Assembly: GCF_001425705.1 (NCBI RefSeq)
Contig: NZ_LMDC01000012.1
Span: forward strand, 725,294 to 789,293
Origin: Pelomonas sp. Root1217
GTDB taxonomy: Bacteria > Pseudomonadota > Gammaproteobacteria > Burkholderiales > Burkholderiaceae_C
Length of the DNA stretch: 64,000 nucleotides
Reading direction: 5' to 3'
Shown here: piece by piece, positions 8,563 through 15,632 of the stretch
How the letters are laid out: each line of letters starts with the position of its first letter
How positions within the stretch are numbered: the first letter of the stretch is position 1
The notes under the pieces: generated by a model
Told to the model about the DNA's origin: nothing
What the model saw: the letters and a program-made list of their open reading frames with translations, nothing else
The model's database searches: none
Translations under genes and position numbers: made by a program

Positions 8563-9453
8563 ATGGCTTCGACCTTGCCCTGGGACCTGCTGCACACCTT
8601 TCTCGGCGTGCTGCGCGAGGGTTCGCTGTCGGGCGCGGCGCGGGCGCTGGGGCTGACGCAGCCCACCGTCGGGCGCCATGTCGCCGCGCTGGAGCAGGCG
8701 CTCGGCCAGCCCCTCTTCACCCGCTCGCCCACCGGCCTGCTGGCCACGGAGGCGGCGCTGGCCCTGCGCGGCCACGCCGAGCAGATGGAAGCCGCGGCAG
8801 CCGCGCTGCAGCGGGCGGCGACAGCGCGTGGTGACGAAGTGCGGGGTACGGTGCGGGTGACGGCCAGCGAGGTCATCGGCGTCGAGGTGCTGGCAGGCGT
8901 CTTCGCCACGCTACGCGAGGCCCACCCCGGCCTGGTCCTGGAGCTGGCCCTTAGCAACCAGCTGCAGGACCTGCTGCGCCGCGAAGCCGACATCGCCGTG
9001 CGCATGACGCCGCCCGAGCAGGGGCAGCTGATCGCGCGCCGCATCGGCAGCATTGAGCTGGGACTGCATGCGCGGCCCGACTATCTCGACCGCCACGGCC
9101 GGCCGGCGACGTTGGCCGAGCTGCAGGGCCACGCGCTGATCGGCTTCGACACCGTGACGCCCTTCATCCGCGCCGGGTCCAAGCGCCTGGGCGGCATCAG
9201 CCGCGACAGCTTTGCGCTGCGCAGCGATTCCGATCTCGCCCAGCTCGCACTCGTTCGCGCTGGCGCCGGCATCGGCACGTGTCAGGTCGCACTGGCGCGG
9301 CGGGCACCGGTGCTGGAGCGTGTGCTGGCCGACCAGTTCGCCTGGCCGCTGGAGACCTGGGTCGCGATGCACGAAGACCTGCGCCAGAACACGCCCTGCC
9401 GGGTCGTCTTCGAGGCGCTGGTGGACGGGCTCACGCGCCACATCGCCATCTGA
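8563..9453 (+). CDS. LysR-family transcriptional regulator
   Basis: DNA-binding regulator of 296 residues with the N-terminal winged helix-turn-helix (LLHTFLGVLREGSLSGAARA, then TQPTVGRHVAALE) and a C-terminal periplasmic-binding-like effector domain. The start at 8563 follows the usual LysR length; an earlier TTG at 8521 would add 14 residues without homology. The gene is divergent from the epimerase/Anbu operon. The 90-bp intergenic region presumably contains its operator, and autoregulation plus control of the epimerase is the likely role by analogy. Confidence 0.9.
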   Translation: MASTLPWDLLHTFLGVLREGSLSGAARALGLTQPTVGRHVAALEQALGQPLFTRSPTGLLATEAALALRGHAEQMEAAAAALQRAATARGDEVRGTVRVTASEVIGVEVLAGVFATLREAHPGLVLELALSNQLQDLLRREADIAVRMTPPEQGQLIARRIGSIELGLHARPDYLDRHGRPATLAELQGHALIGFDTVTPFIRAGSKRLGGISRDSFALRSDSDLAQLALVRAGAGIGTCQVALARRAPVLERVLADQFAWPLETWVAMHEDLRQNTPCRVVFEALVDGLTRHIAI

Positions 9454-9456
9454 GGC

Positions 9457-9693
9457 TCAGCGCACGGGATTCGATGCCGGCGCGGACGCCGGTCCCGAGG
9501 CCGGCGGGAAGGAGGGCGGCGATGAGGCGGGCGAAGACGGTGGCGGCAGTGGCGGCGGCGCAGCCTGCGCGGTAGCGGCGTCGGCCGACGGCAGCGGCTG
9601 CTGCTCGGAACGGCAGGCCGCCAGCGGCGCCACGGCGACCACGGCCGCGAGCGTCAGTGCGCAGCGACAGAACGTCAAGGCAGGGAGTGACAT
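9457..9693 (-). CDS. Small proline/alanine-rich lipoprotein
   Basis: Short predicted lipoprotein of 78 residues. A signal peptide with the lipobox PLAAC precedes a low-complexity tail made almost only of Pro, Ala and Ser. The ATG at 9693 has GAGAGG upstream at a suitable distance. No domain is recognised. It lies between a LysR gene (convergent, 3 bp) and a DUF4142 gene upstream on the same strand, 30 bp away, so the two small envelope proteins may be co-transcribed. It could be a surface spacer, or a weakly constrained frame in GC-rich DNA, although the lipobox and ribosome-binding site support a real gene. Confidence 0.6.
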   Translation of the reverse strand: MSLPALTFCRCALTLAAVVAVAPLAACRSEQQPLPSADAATAQAAPPPLPPPSSPASSPPSFPPASGPASAPASNPVR

Positions 9694-9723
9694 GGGAACC
9701 TCTCGGCAGCGCAAATGGATGCG

Positions 9724-10233
9724 TTACTTCTTGGGCGCGACGCTGAGTGCCTGGGCCATCTCCAGGTGGTGCCTCAGGCCGGGCAGGGTCCTTTCGGCCC
9801 AGGCCTTGATCTCGGGGTCCTTGGCGTTCTGGGCAGCGTCCTGGAAGAGTTTGATCGTGTCCTGATGGGCCTTCACGCCGAAGGTCTTGGCGTAGCGTTC
9901 GTCGAACTTGTCGTTGTCGCCAGCGTCGATGAGCTTGATCTCGGCCTTCTGCTTGACGGAAGGGCCGTCGGGCAGCGTGACGTTCTTGCTGGCAGCCAAG
10001 GCCTTGAGCTCATCGGCCACCTTGGTGTGGTCGGCGATCATCGAATCGGCGAAGGACTTCACATCGGCTTTCTTGGCCTTGGTCTGTGCGAGCTTGCTGG
10101 CCTCGATCTCGGCCGCGCCGGCGTGAGCGGCCTCCTTCATGAAGGATTTGTCCGAACGGGCGTAGGCCTGGCTGGCAAAGGCGGCGCTGGCAAGCAGCAG
10201 TGTGACGCTCATGAATTTCTGGGCGGTGCGCAT
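9724..10233 (-). CDS. DUF4142 ferritin-like periplasmic protein
   Basis: Exported protein of 169 residues with a signal peptide (MRTAQKFMSVTLLLASAAFA, cleavage near SQAYA). It has a helical DUF4142 domain of the ferritin-like type; the family segments SFMKEAAHAGAAEIEASKLA and SFADSMIADHTKV are visible. The function is not established; members are linked to envelope stress. An AAGGAG ribosome-binding site lies 6 nt before the ATG at 10233. A longer frame upstream (to 10305) has no such site. Confidence 0.85.
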   Translation of the reverse strand: MRTAQKFMSVTLLLASAAFASQAYARSDKSFMKEAAHAGAAEIEASKLAQTKAKKADVKSFADSMIADHTKVADELKALAASKNVTLPDGPSVKQKAEIKLIDAGDNDKFDERYAKTFGVKAHQDTIKLFQDAAQNAKDPEIKAWAERTLPGLRHHLEMAQALSVAPKK

Positions 10234-10464
10234 AGGGGCTCCTTGACGGGTTGGGGCGGATGACTGAAGCCGGCATGCCAACGGCACCACCGGACTAACG
10301 CCCAATCTAGGCGGCGGTGCATGCCGACGGCGTCAGCCGAGGACGAAGCCGCTGTAGGAGAACCGGCGGCCGGCAGCTTCCGACAGCCACGCGTGGCGCC
10401 GGCCGACATCCCGCTGGCCTCCCGCTGTGTAGGCTGCAGGATCAGTCAACGCCAAGGAGTCGAC

Positions 10465-11016
10465 ATGCAAGACGACCACAGCCGCAGCTATCCGTCGGAC
10501 AACGACGTGAACACCGAAGAAGACCTCAGCGGCCCGGCCGCCGCGAAGAAGATCACCGACCTCGTCAAGGCCGGCAGCAGCTGCTTCTTCTGCACCCTCG
10601 GCATGGGCTCGCGGCAGCTGCATGCGCGGCCGATGAGCGTCATCGAGGTCGACGACAGCGGTGCCCTTTGGTTCTTCAGCGAGATCGACAGCCTGAAGAA
10701 CATCGAACTCGACCGCGATCCGCGCGTCACGCTGTTCTTCAAGGAGGGCGACAACGGCGGCCACCTCAAGCTCGACGGCAGCGTCGAGCAGGTCACCGAC
10801 AAGGCCACCATCCACCGGCTCTGGAGCCCCAAGCTGCGGGCCTGGTTCACGCAAGGCGAGGACGATCCCCGCATCTGCGTGCTGCGCGTGGACCCGATCA
10901 GCGGCGAATACTGGGACAACCGCCACGGCAGCGCGATTGCCGGCCTCAAGATGCTGTTCGGCGCCATCACGGCACAGCGCGTTGACGAGGGCGTGCATGG
11001 GCATTTGAAGCTTTGA
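10465..11016 (+). CDS. Pyridoxamine 5'-phosphate oxidase-like general stress protein
   Basis: Flavin-binding split-barrel protein of 183 residues, of the general stress protein 26 type (PPOX superfamily). Typical segments are CFFCTLGMGSRQLHARPMSV, LWFFSEIDSLKNIELDRDPR and WSPKLRAWFTQGEDDPRICV. Relatives bind FMN, F420 or biliverdin; which one cannot be decided here. AAGGAG precedes the ATG at 10465 by 6 nt. It stands alone, facing away from the DUF4142 gene, and is followed by a degenerate PEP-CTERM fragment. Confidence 0.87.
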   Translation: MQDDHSRSYPSDNDVNTEEDLSGPAAAKKITDLVKAGSSCFFCTLGMGSRQLHARPMSVIEVDDSGALWFFSEIDSLKNIELDRDPRVTLFFKEGDNGGHLKLDGSVEQVTDKATIHRLWSPKLRAWFTQGEDDPRICVLRVDPISGEYWDNRHGSAIAGLKMLFGAITAQRVDEGVHGHLKL

Positions 11017-11070
11017 GGCTGGCCCCCGGCGCGGCGTCCAGCAAAAAGAGCATCGGCCGCCCTGGCCGGC

Positions 11071-11331
11071 AGCGACTTGCACAACACGTACTTCGCGAAC
11101 GACTTCATCTAAAGCAGTGCCTCGGGTGGCGGCTTTGCGTTCCTCAATCCCGGGACGACGCTTCAGATCTCGCTAGACAACATGGGCAACGGCACTTACG
11201 CAGGCTATCTGTATGAACAGGCGTCTGCCTATACGGTATTCACGACTGCAGTGCCCGAACCGCAAAGCGCCGCGCTGCTGCTGGCGGGTCTGGCACTGCT
11301 GAGCGCTGGAGTCGAGCGCCGCCAGTCCTAA
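11071..11331 (+). pseudogene. Remnant of a PEP-CTERM sorted protein
   Basis: The frame ending at the TAA at 11329-11331 encodes a convincing PEP-CTERM tail: VPEPQ, a hydrophobic helix AALLLAGLALLSAG and the basic end VERRQS. Before it stands a stretch that looks like the end of such an exported domain (FAFLNPGTTLQISLDN, then GNGTYAGYLYEQA). An in-frame TAA at 11110-11112 interrupts it just after LHNTYFANDFI. No start codon, ribosome-binding site or signal peptide is present upstream, where the frame runs out beside the PPOX gene. I read it as the decayed 3' end of a gene for an exopolysaccharide-associated surface protein. Confidence 0.7.
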
Positions 11332-11476
11332 CGCTGCTAAGTCGGGAGAGCCGGTCATTGTGAGCGGGCCGATGTCGTCGCCCATCAGGTCGTCAGCGAC
11401 GGTTTAAGCAGATCCAACTCCCCGCTCAAGGACGTCGCCAAACGACTTGAAGCGGCACTGGCAGGCGATCAACGGG

Positions 11477-12451
11477 TCAGGCGGCTGGGGGCTCCTGACC
11501 ACTGTCGACGGGCTTTTTTCTCTTGGAGTCGATCCACTCACGGACGATGCGTTTTTGTTCGGCCCACAGGGCTTTGAAGCTCGCGCGAATCTCGAGCGCG
11601 CTCGTTTTCGATGAGTTGCGCACGCCATCGCCTGCTGGCCCCGGATCAAGGAACTCTGCGGCGGCGCGTGCCAGCCGAATGCCGAAGAGCCCGGCCCAGC
11701 CCGGCACGAATGCAAAGAACGGAGCCGGATCAAACGGGTGCGTCTCGATGTAGACGTTGCGCAAGGACACCTTGCTTGCGTCGGCAACCGCCTTTCGGTA
11801 GCCAGCCACCGCGGCGTCGCCACGAACCTTGTCGCCCATCACATGGAGGTCCAGCGAGATGCTGACCACGTCTTGCTCTTGCCTGCAGCGCGCCTGAAGG
11901 CAAGGTGTGACCGCGCCGGTCGGAGAGCAACTGCCGACCATCCCCGGCGACGAGACACCCGCGAAGTTTCTGGTCGTGTAGCGGGTGTCGCCCTTGGCGC
12001 AGACCTTGAGGATGTCCCCGGTGTGCTCGTCGAGCTTCTGGCGCCAATACGCGATCCGACTCGCGGCCAGGCAGGGCGTGTCCGTTGCCTTGATGCCAGC
12101 CCGCAGATCCAATTGCGCGTCGGCCACGGGCTTCGCACCGGAACAGTTCAACGCGATCAACTGAGCGCTGTCCAGTTGGGACAACCGGTCGTAGCCAGTG
12201 AGCAGCGTCGCGTGGTACTTGGTCTCATGTGCTTTCCAGACGAAATCCCCGAAGACCAGGAGGGCCGCCGCGATGCCTGCTGCGGAGGTCGCTGTCCACA
12301 AGAAGTCGATCAACGCCGAAGCCCTGCGCCTGGAGTTGCCCTTCATATTCAAGAGGAAATAGAGGGCAATGGCGAATCCTGCAACCAGGAAAAAAATGCA
12401 GATCTTCCAGGAGACAAAGTCTTCCATCGACTGCGCAATATCTGGGGTCAA
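11477..12451 (-). CDS. Hypothetical membrane-anchored protein
   Basis: Unrecognised protein of 324 residues. Two hydrophobic helices near the N-terminus (about residues 17-35 and 46-68) are followed by a largely soluble part with six cysteines, most in the middle (for example LNCSGAKP, DTPCLAA, VGSCSPTG). A hydrophobic FFAFVPGWAGLFGIRLA stretch lies near residue 250, with a charged C-terminal tail. The start used is TTG at 12451, preceded by AAGGGATAGGA; an ATG eight codons in (12427) has no ribosome-binding site. Codon use is less GC-biased than in the neighbours. It sits alone between the PEP-CTERM remnant and tRNA-Arg, a typical place for acquired genes. Confidence 0.65.
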   Translation of the reverse strand: MTPDIAQSMEDFVSWKICIFFLVAGFAIALYFLLNMKGNSRRRASALIDFLWTATSAAGIAAALLVFGDFVWKAHETKYHATLLTGYDRLSQLDSAQLIALNCSGAKPVADAQLDLRAGIKATDTPCLAASRIAYWRQKLDEHTGDILKVCAKGDTRYTTRNFAGVSSPGMVGSCSPTGAVTPCLQARCRQEQDVVSISLDLHVMGDKVRGDAAVAGYRKAVADASKVSLRNVYIETHPFDPAPFFAFVPGWAGLFGIRLARAAAEFLDPGPAGDGVRNSSKTSALEIRASFKALWAEQKRIVREWIDSKRKKPVDSGQEPPAA

Positions 12452-12771
12452 TTCCTATCCCTTTCGAGGTTCCATTGGCATAGCGCGGCGACTGCGGGTA
12501 GCCGCACACGGGGCGGCAGCATCTCAGATGCCTGAAACAGCCGGCCGACAGGAATCGGACTCTTTCGCCAAAGTCTTAAGGCCTTTGATCCCGTTTCGAT
12601 TCCAACAGCAAAGGGAGGTGAAATGGGTCGTTCACCGCTGTTCGGGAGTCCGAAACGTCTCTCTTGGCGCGACGAATTCGGCGCGCAGCTTCTTCAAGAC
12701 GGTGTTGCAACTCCGCGAGCGACCGAAGGCCTCATACCAGAGCCCTTTAAGGTGCTTGAAGTACCGGCCAA
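12452..12771. other. Gene-poor stretch next to tRNA-Arg
   Basis: About 320 bp between the start of the hypothetical membrane protein and the tRNA terminator. One open frame on the plus strand beginning at 12623 has a strong GGGAGGTG site before its ATG, but it runs antisense through the tRNA and has no recognisable product, so I do not call it. I found no duplicated tRNA 3' end, transposase or repeat here. The short run TTCGATTCC near 12595 resembles a T-loop, but no stem forms around it. Confidence 0.5.
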
Positions 12772-12806
12772 CAAAAAAGCACTTGGCATTGCTGCTAAGT
12801 GCTTGA
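12772..12806 (-). terminator. Rho-independent terminator after tRNA-Arg
   Basis: Read on the minus strand, AAGCACTT pairs with AAGTGCTT around a loop of about a dozen bases and is followed directly by a run of T. It starts 8 bp beyond the encoded CCA of the tRNA, so it ends the tRNA transcript. Confidence 0.85.
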
Positions 12807-12813
12807 AATCGCT

Positions 12814-12889
12814 TGGTGCGCCCGGTTGGGATCGAACCAACAACCCCTGCCTTCGGAGGGCAGTACTCTATCCATTGAGCTACGGGCGC
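12814..12889 (-). tRNA. tRNA-Arg (anticodon CCG)
   Basis: A full cloverleaf of 76 nt on the minus strand. The acceptor stem GCGCCCG pairs with CGGGCGC. The D-arm contains AGCTCAATGGATAGAGT and the anticodon stem CTGCC/GGCAG encloses the loop CTCCGAA, giving anticodon CCG. The T-arm is GTTGG-TTCGATC-CCAAC. The discriminator is A and the 3' CCA is encoded. It reads CGG codons, which are frequent in this GC-rich genome. A strong terminator follows immediately. Confidence 0.96.
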
Positions 12890-13029
12890 GAAGCCGTGCA
12901 TTCTAGCAGCGGGGTGCCGGGGCCTTGGGGCGGTGCCGGGGCCTGCCTATAATTCGGCGGTTTTTCGTGTCGCGCACCCAGCCCGGCATGAAGCGAGACC
13001 CGACCGACGAAGATCGACAAGAGGAATTC

Positions 13030-13569
13030 ATGAGCGCCAGCCACGATCACGACCACGACGACGCCCATACCGGGCCGATCAAGACCCCCAAGCAGCTCGC
13101 CTGGGCCGTGCTGTTCGCCTTCGTGGTGCCGGTCATCGTCATCATCCTGCTGGCCAATTACGTCAGCACCGACACAAAGCCGGCGGCCGGCACGGCGGCT
13201 TTCGAGGCCCAGGCAGTCGCTGCGCGCATAGCACCGGTCGGTCATGTCGAGGTGAAGGACGTCAACGACGCCGCCACCATGAAGACGGGCGAGCAGGTCT
13301 TCCAGGCCCAGTGCTCGGCCTGTCACGCCACCGGCGCCGCGGGGGCTCCCAAGCTGGGCGACGCCTCCGCCTGGGGCCCGCGCATCAAGAGCGGCTTCGA
13401 CGCGCTGGTGCATTCGGCGCTCAAGGGCAAGGGCAATATGGGCCCGCAAGGCGGCGGCGATTTCAGCGACTTCGAAGTCTCCCGCGCCGTCGTCTACATG
13501 GCCAACCAGGGTGGCGCCAAGTTCGACGAGCCCAAGATGGCCGCGCCGGCTGCCTCGGCCGCTCAGTAA
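13030..13569 (+). CDS. Membrane-anchored c-type cytochrome (cytochrome c5-like)
   Basis: Electron carrier of 179 residues held in the inner membrane by one helix (about residues 23-43), with the haem domain in the periplasm. The haem-binding motif is CSACH (Cys95, Cys98, His99); the axial methionine is probably in KGKGNMGPQ. A His/Asp-rich N-terminal tail (SHDHDHDDAH) on the cytoplasmic side might bind metal, but this is only inference. AGAGGA stands before the ATG at 13030; earlier in-frame starts lack a site. A perfect hairpin terminator follows the gene. Confidence 0.92.
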   Translation: MSASHDHDHDDAHTGPIKTPKQLAWAVLFAFVVPVIVIILLANYVSTDTKPAAGTAAFEAQAVAARIAPVGHVEVKDVNDAATMKTGEQVFQAQCSACHATGAAGAPKLGDASAWGPRIKSGFDALVHSALKGKGNMGPQGGGDFSDFEVSRAVVYMANQGGAKFDEPKMAAPAASAAQ

Positions 13570-13591
13570 CGGCCTTCGGTTGATTCCTGCA

Positions 13592-13620
13592 AAGGGCTGC
13601 TTCGGCAGCCCTTATCGTTT
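13592..13620 (+). terminator. Hairpin terminator, probably bidirectional
   Basis: AAGGGCTGC and GCAGCCCTT form a perfect 9-bp stem around a TTCG tetraloop, followed by ATCGTTT. It lies between the cytochrome gene and the convergent operon ending at 13627 and can serve both. Confidence 0.85.
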
Positions 13621-13626
13621 CCGGCC

Positions 13627-14142
13627 TCAGGGAGTTGGTCGACGCACGAAGCCGAAACGCTGCGGCAGCTCGCTCGACAGGAACTCCTTCGGTTGCCAGC
13701 GCCCTTGCTCCACCGCGTCCGCTGCCGGGCCCATGTCGGCCGTGTGCACCAGGCCCAGGCCGAGATCGGTGAGCAGGTAGAGGCGCCCTTCTTCGTCCAG
13801 CCAGCTGGATGCCACGGCGGCCTCGATGCCCGTGTGGCTCAACACGCGGCCGTCGGGCTGCAGGCGCCAGATCCAGGGCGTGGCTTCCAGTTCCACATAG
13901 ACGCGCTGCGGCCCGTTCTGGAAGAACCAGCTGCCAGCCGCGTCGGCCGCGTAGTTGCGCTCGATGAAGGCGCGCAGCTTGTCGTGGTTGATGCGGCTGC
14001 CTTTGACCTCGGGGAAAGGGCCGGCGTGCTGGATGCGTTCGTCGCGCATATACCAATCACCGCGGGCGTCCAACGCCAGCCAGCCGTAGCAGTGCGGGAC
14101 GTTGGGCCACTTCTTGAGGGCCGCTTCGACGATGGGGTCCAT
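13627..14142 (-). CDS. Conserved hypothetical protein (DUF2946-like)
   Basis: Soluble protein of 171 residues with no signal peptide. The start MDPIVEAALKKWPNVPHCYG, then WLALDARGDWYMRDER, and the central FFQNGPQRVYVELEATPWIW are typical of a family common in Burkholderiales that I remember as DUF2946; the family name is uncertain. No catalytic motif is visible. AAGGAGG lies before the ATG. It is the last gene of a three-gene minus-strand operon after an NTF2-like protein and a YheT-type hydrolase, with 12 bp to the latter. Confidence 0.75.
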   Translation of the reverse strand: MDPIVEAALKKWPNVPHCYGWLALDARGDWYMRDERIQHAGPFPEVKGSRINHDKLRAFIERNYAADAAGSWFFQNGPQRVYVELEATPWIWRLQPDGRVLSHTGIEAAVASSWLDEEGRLYLLTDLGLGLVHTADMGPAADAVEQGRWQPKEFLSSELPQRFGFVRRPTP

Positions 14143-14154
14143 GCAAGACCTCCT

Positions 14155-15120
14155 TCAGCGTTGCTTGCCGAGCCAGTCGCAGACCTGCTCTGGCATGGTC
14201 AGCAGATGGCCCGGCAGGCGCCCGGCGGGGAAGCCGACATGGCCGCCATGGCCGGGCTGCCAGAGTGTCACATGGGCGCCCACCTCGGCGGCATGCGGCA
14301 GGCTGCTGCCGGGCACGAAGGGGTCGTTGCGCGCGTTCAGCACCAGGGCCGGGATGCGGATGCGGTGCAGATGCGGTTTGGCCGCCGCGCGGGTCCAGTA
14401 GTCCTCGGTGTTCCTGAAGCCGTGCAGCGGCGCGGTGAAGAGGTTGTCGAACTCGTAGATGGTCGACGCGCGCTTGAGCCGCTCGCCATCGAACAGGCCT
14501 GGATGCTGCTGCAGCTTGCGCAGGGCCTTGGGGATCATGGTGCGCAGGAAGCGGCGCGCATAGACCTGCCTGTTGAAGCCCCGGTCGATGGCCGCGCCGG
14601 CGGCGGCGAGGTCGATGGGCGAACAAATGGAGCAGACCGCCTGGGCGACCTGGGCGGCGCTGTGGCCGGCCTCCTCGGCCCAGCGCATCAGTGCATTGCC
14701 GCCCAGGGACACGCCCGCGACGAGGAGCTTGCTGCCGTGGCGTTCGCGCAGGCGTTGCAGGATCCAGCCGACCTCCTCGAAGTCGCCCGAGTGGTAGGCG
14801 CGCGGGCCGCGGTTCAGTTCACCCGAGCAGCCGCGGAAGTGGGGCAGCGCCATGGCCCAACCACGGGCACGGGCGACGCTGGCGAAGGCGACGCTGGAGT
14901 GACTGGTGCGGTCGCCTTCCAGGCCGTGAAAGAGGACGAAAAGTGGGGCGCCCTCCGGCGCATCGGCTAGGAAGTCGACGTCGATGAAATCGCCGTCCGG
15001 CGTGTTCCAGCGCTCGCGCGTCCAGTTCGGGGGTGTCCCGTCATGCTGGCGGCTGAAGAGGGCGGGCCAGATGGTCTGGGCATGGCCGCCAGGCAGCCAG
15101 CGGGGGGCGCGGTATTGCAT
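14155..15120 (-). CDS. YheT-like alpha/beta-hydrolase
   Basis: Predicted carboxylesterase-type alpha/beta-hydrolase of 321 residues of the YheT/ABHD1-3 family. N-terminal features are the family signature GGHAQTIWPAL and the oxyanion segment FHGLEGDRTSHSS. The nucleophile elbow is GVSLGGN with Ser138. The acid is probably in NARNDPF and the base in GHGGHVGF. The start at 15120 gives the usual N-terminus; a longer frame to 15177 overlaps the upstream gene. The gene lies 7 bp behind an NTF2-like gene and 12 bp ahead of a DUF gene, so the three form an operon. Confidence 0.9.
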   Translation of the reverse strand: MQYRAPRWLPGGHAQTIWPALFSRQHDGTPPNWTRERWNTPDGDFIDVDFLADAPEGAPLFVLFHGLEGDRTSHSSVAFASVARARGWAMALPHFRGCSGELNRGPRAYHSGDFEEVGWILQRLRERHGSKLLVAGVSLGGNALMRWAEEAGHSAAQVAQAVCSICSPIDLAAAGAAIDRGFNRQVYARRFLRTMIPKALRKLQQHPGLFDGERLKRASTIYEFDNLFTAPLHGFRNTEDYWTRAAAKPHLHRIRIPALVLNARNDPFVPGSSLPHAAEVGAHVTLWQPGHGGHVGFPAGRLPGHLLTMPEQVCDWLGKQR

Positions 15121-15127
15121 GCGCCGG

Positions 15128-15571
15128 CTAGTGGAGGGTGCCGGCGTCAGCGACGAGCTCCTGGATGTCGCCCGCACTGCCGGGGCTGGCGTGGTGCAGC
15201 ACCAGGCGCCAGCCCAGCGCCGTCTTCAGATAGACATTGGTCGCGATGACCCAGGAATGCCGGGCCTCGCCATGCAACTGCACGCGTTCCAGCACATGGT
15301 GGATGGCGCAGTCGCCGCTGTGCAGGCGGCGCACGCGCTCGGGGTGTGTTTGCACGGCGCCGCGCTGGAACACGGCTTCGAAGGCGGCGCGAATGGCCAC
15401 CAGGCCGACGATGCGCGGACCGCCGGGGTGGACGCAGGCCACTTCCTCGTCGTCGGCCCACAGGGCCATCAGGTGATCCAGGTCGGCGTGCTGCAGCGCC
15501 TCATAGAACTGGGCCTCGGTGTCGTCGGGCGAAGCGAGCAGGGCGGCGGTCTGGGCGGCGGAGCGGGGCAT
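15128..15571 (-). CDS. NTF2/SnoaL-like domain protein
   Basis: Soluble protein of 147 residues that fits the cone-shaped NTF2-like fold: an N-terminal helix with QFYEALQHADLDHLMALWAD, then EEVACVHPGGPRIVGLVAIRAAF and several beta strands. Related proteins act as small-molecule isomerases or as ligand-binding subunits, but no catalytic residues can be assigned. First gene of the minus-strand operon with the YheT-type hydrolase; divergent from the lipoprotein gene at 15633. Confidence 0.8.
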   Translation of the reverse strand: MPRSAAQTAALLASPDDTEAQFYEALQHADLDHLMALWADDEEVACVHPGGPRIVGLVAIRAAFEAVFQRGAVQTHPERVRRLHSGDCAIHHVLERVQLHGEARHSWVIATNVYLKTALGWRLVLHHASPGSAGDIQELVADAGTLH

Positions 15572-15632
15572 GGCGCGATTGTAGGAAGTCGGACGGCGCT
15601 ACATTGACCGCGCCCCCACCGCTACCCGATCC

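Noticed and set aside
11332-11476. Possible transposase or regulator remnant before the orphan membrane-protein gene
   Set aside because: One frame reads DVAKRLEAALAGDQRVR, which only superficially resembles a DNA-binding helix; no further homology or frame continuity was found.
12587-12602. Possible second tRNA T-arm (TTCGATTCC)
   Set aside because: No T-stem, acceptor stem or anticodon arm forms around it.
12623-12952. Plus-strand open frame with a strong Shine-Dalgarno near tRNA-Arg
   Set aside because: It runs antisense through the complete tRNA and its terminator and encodes nothing recognisable; such frames over tRNA genes are a known artefact.
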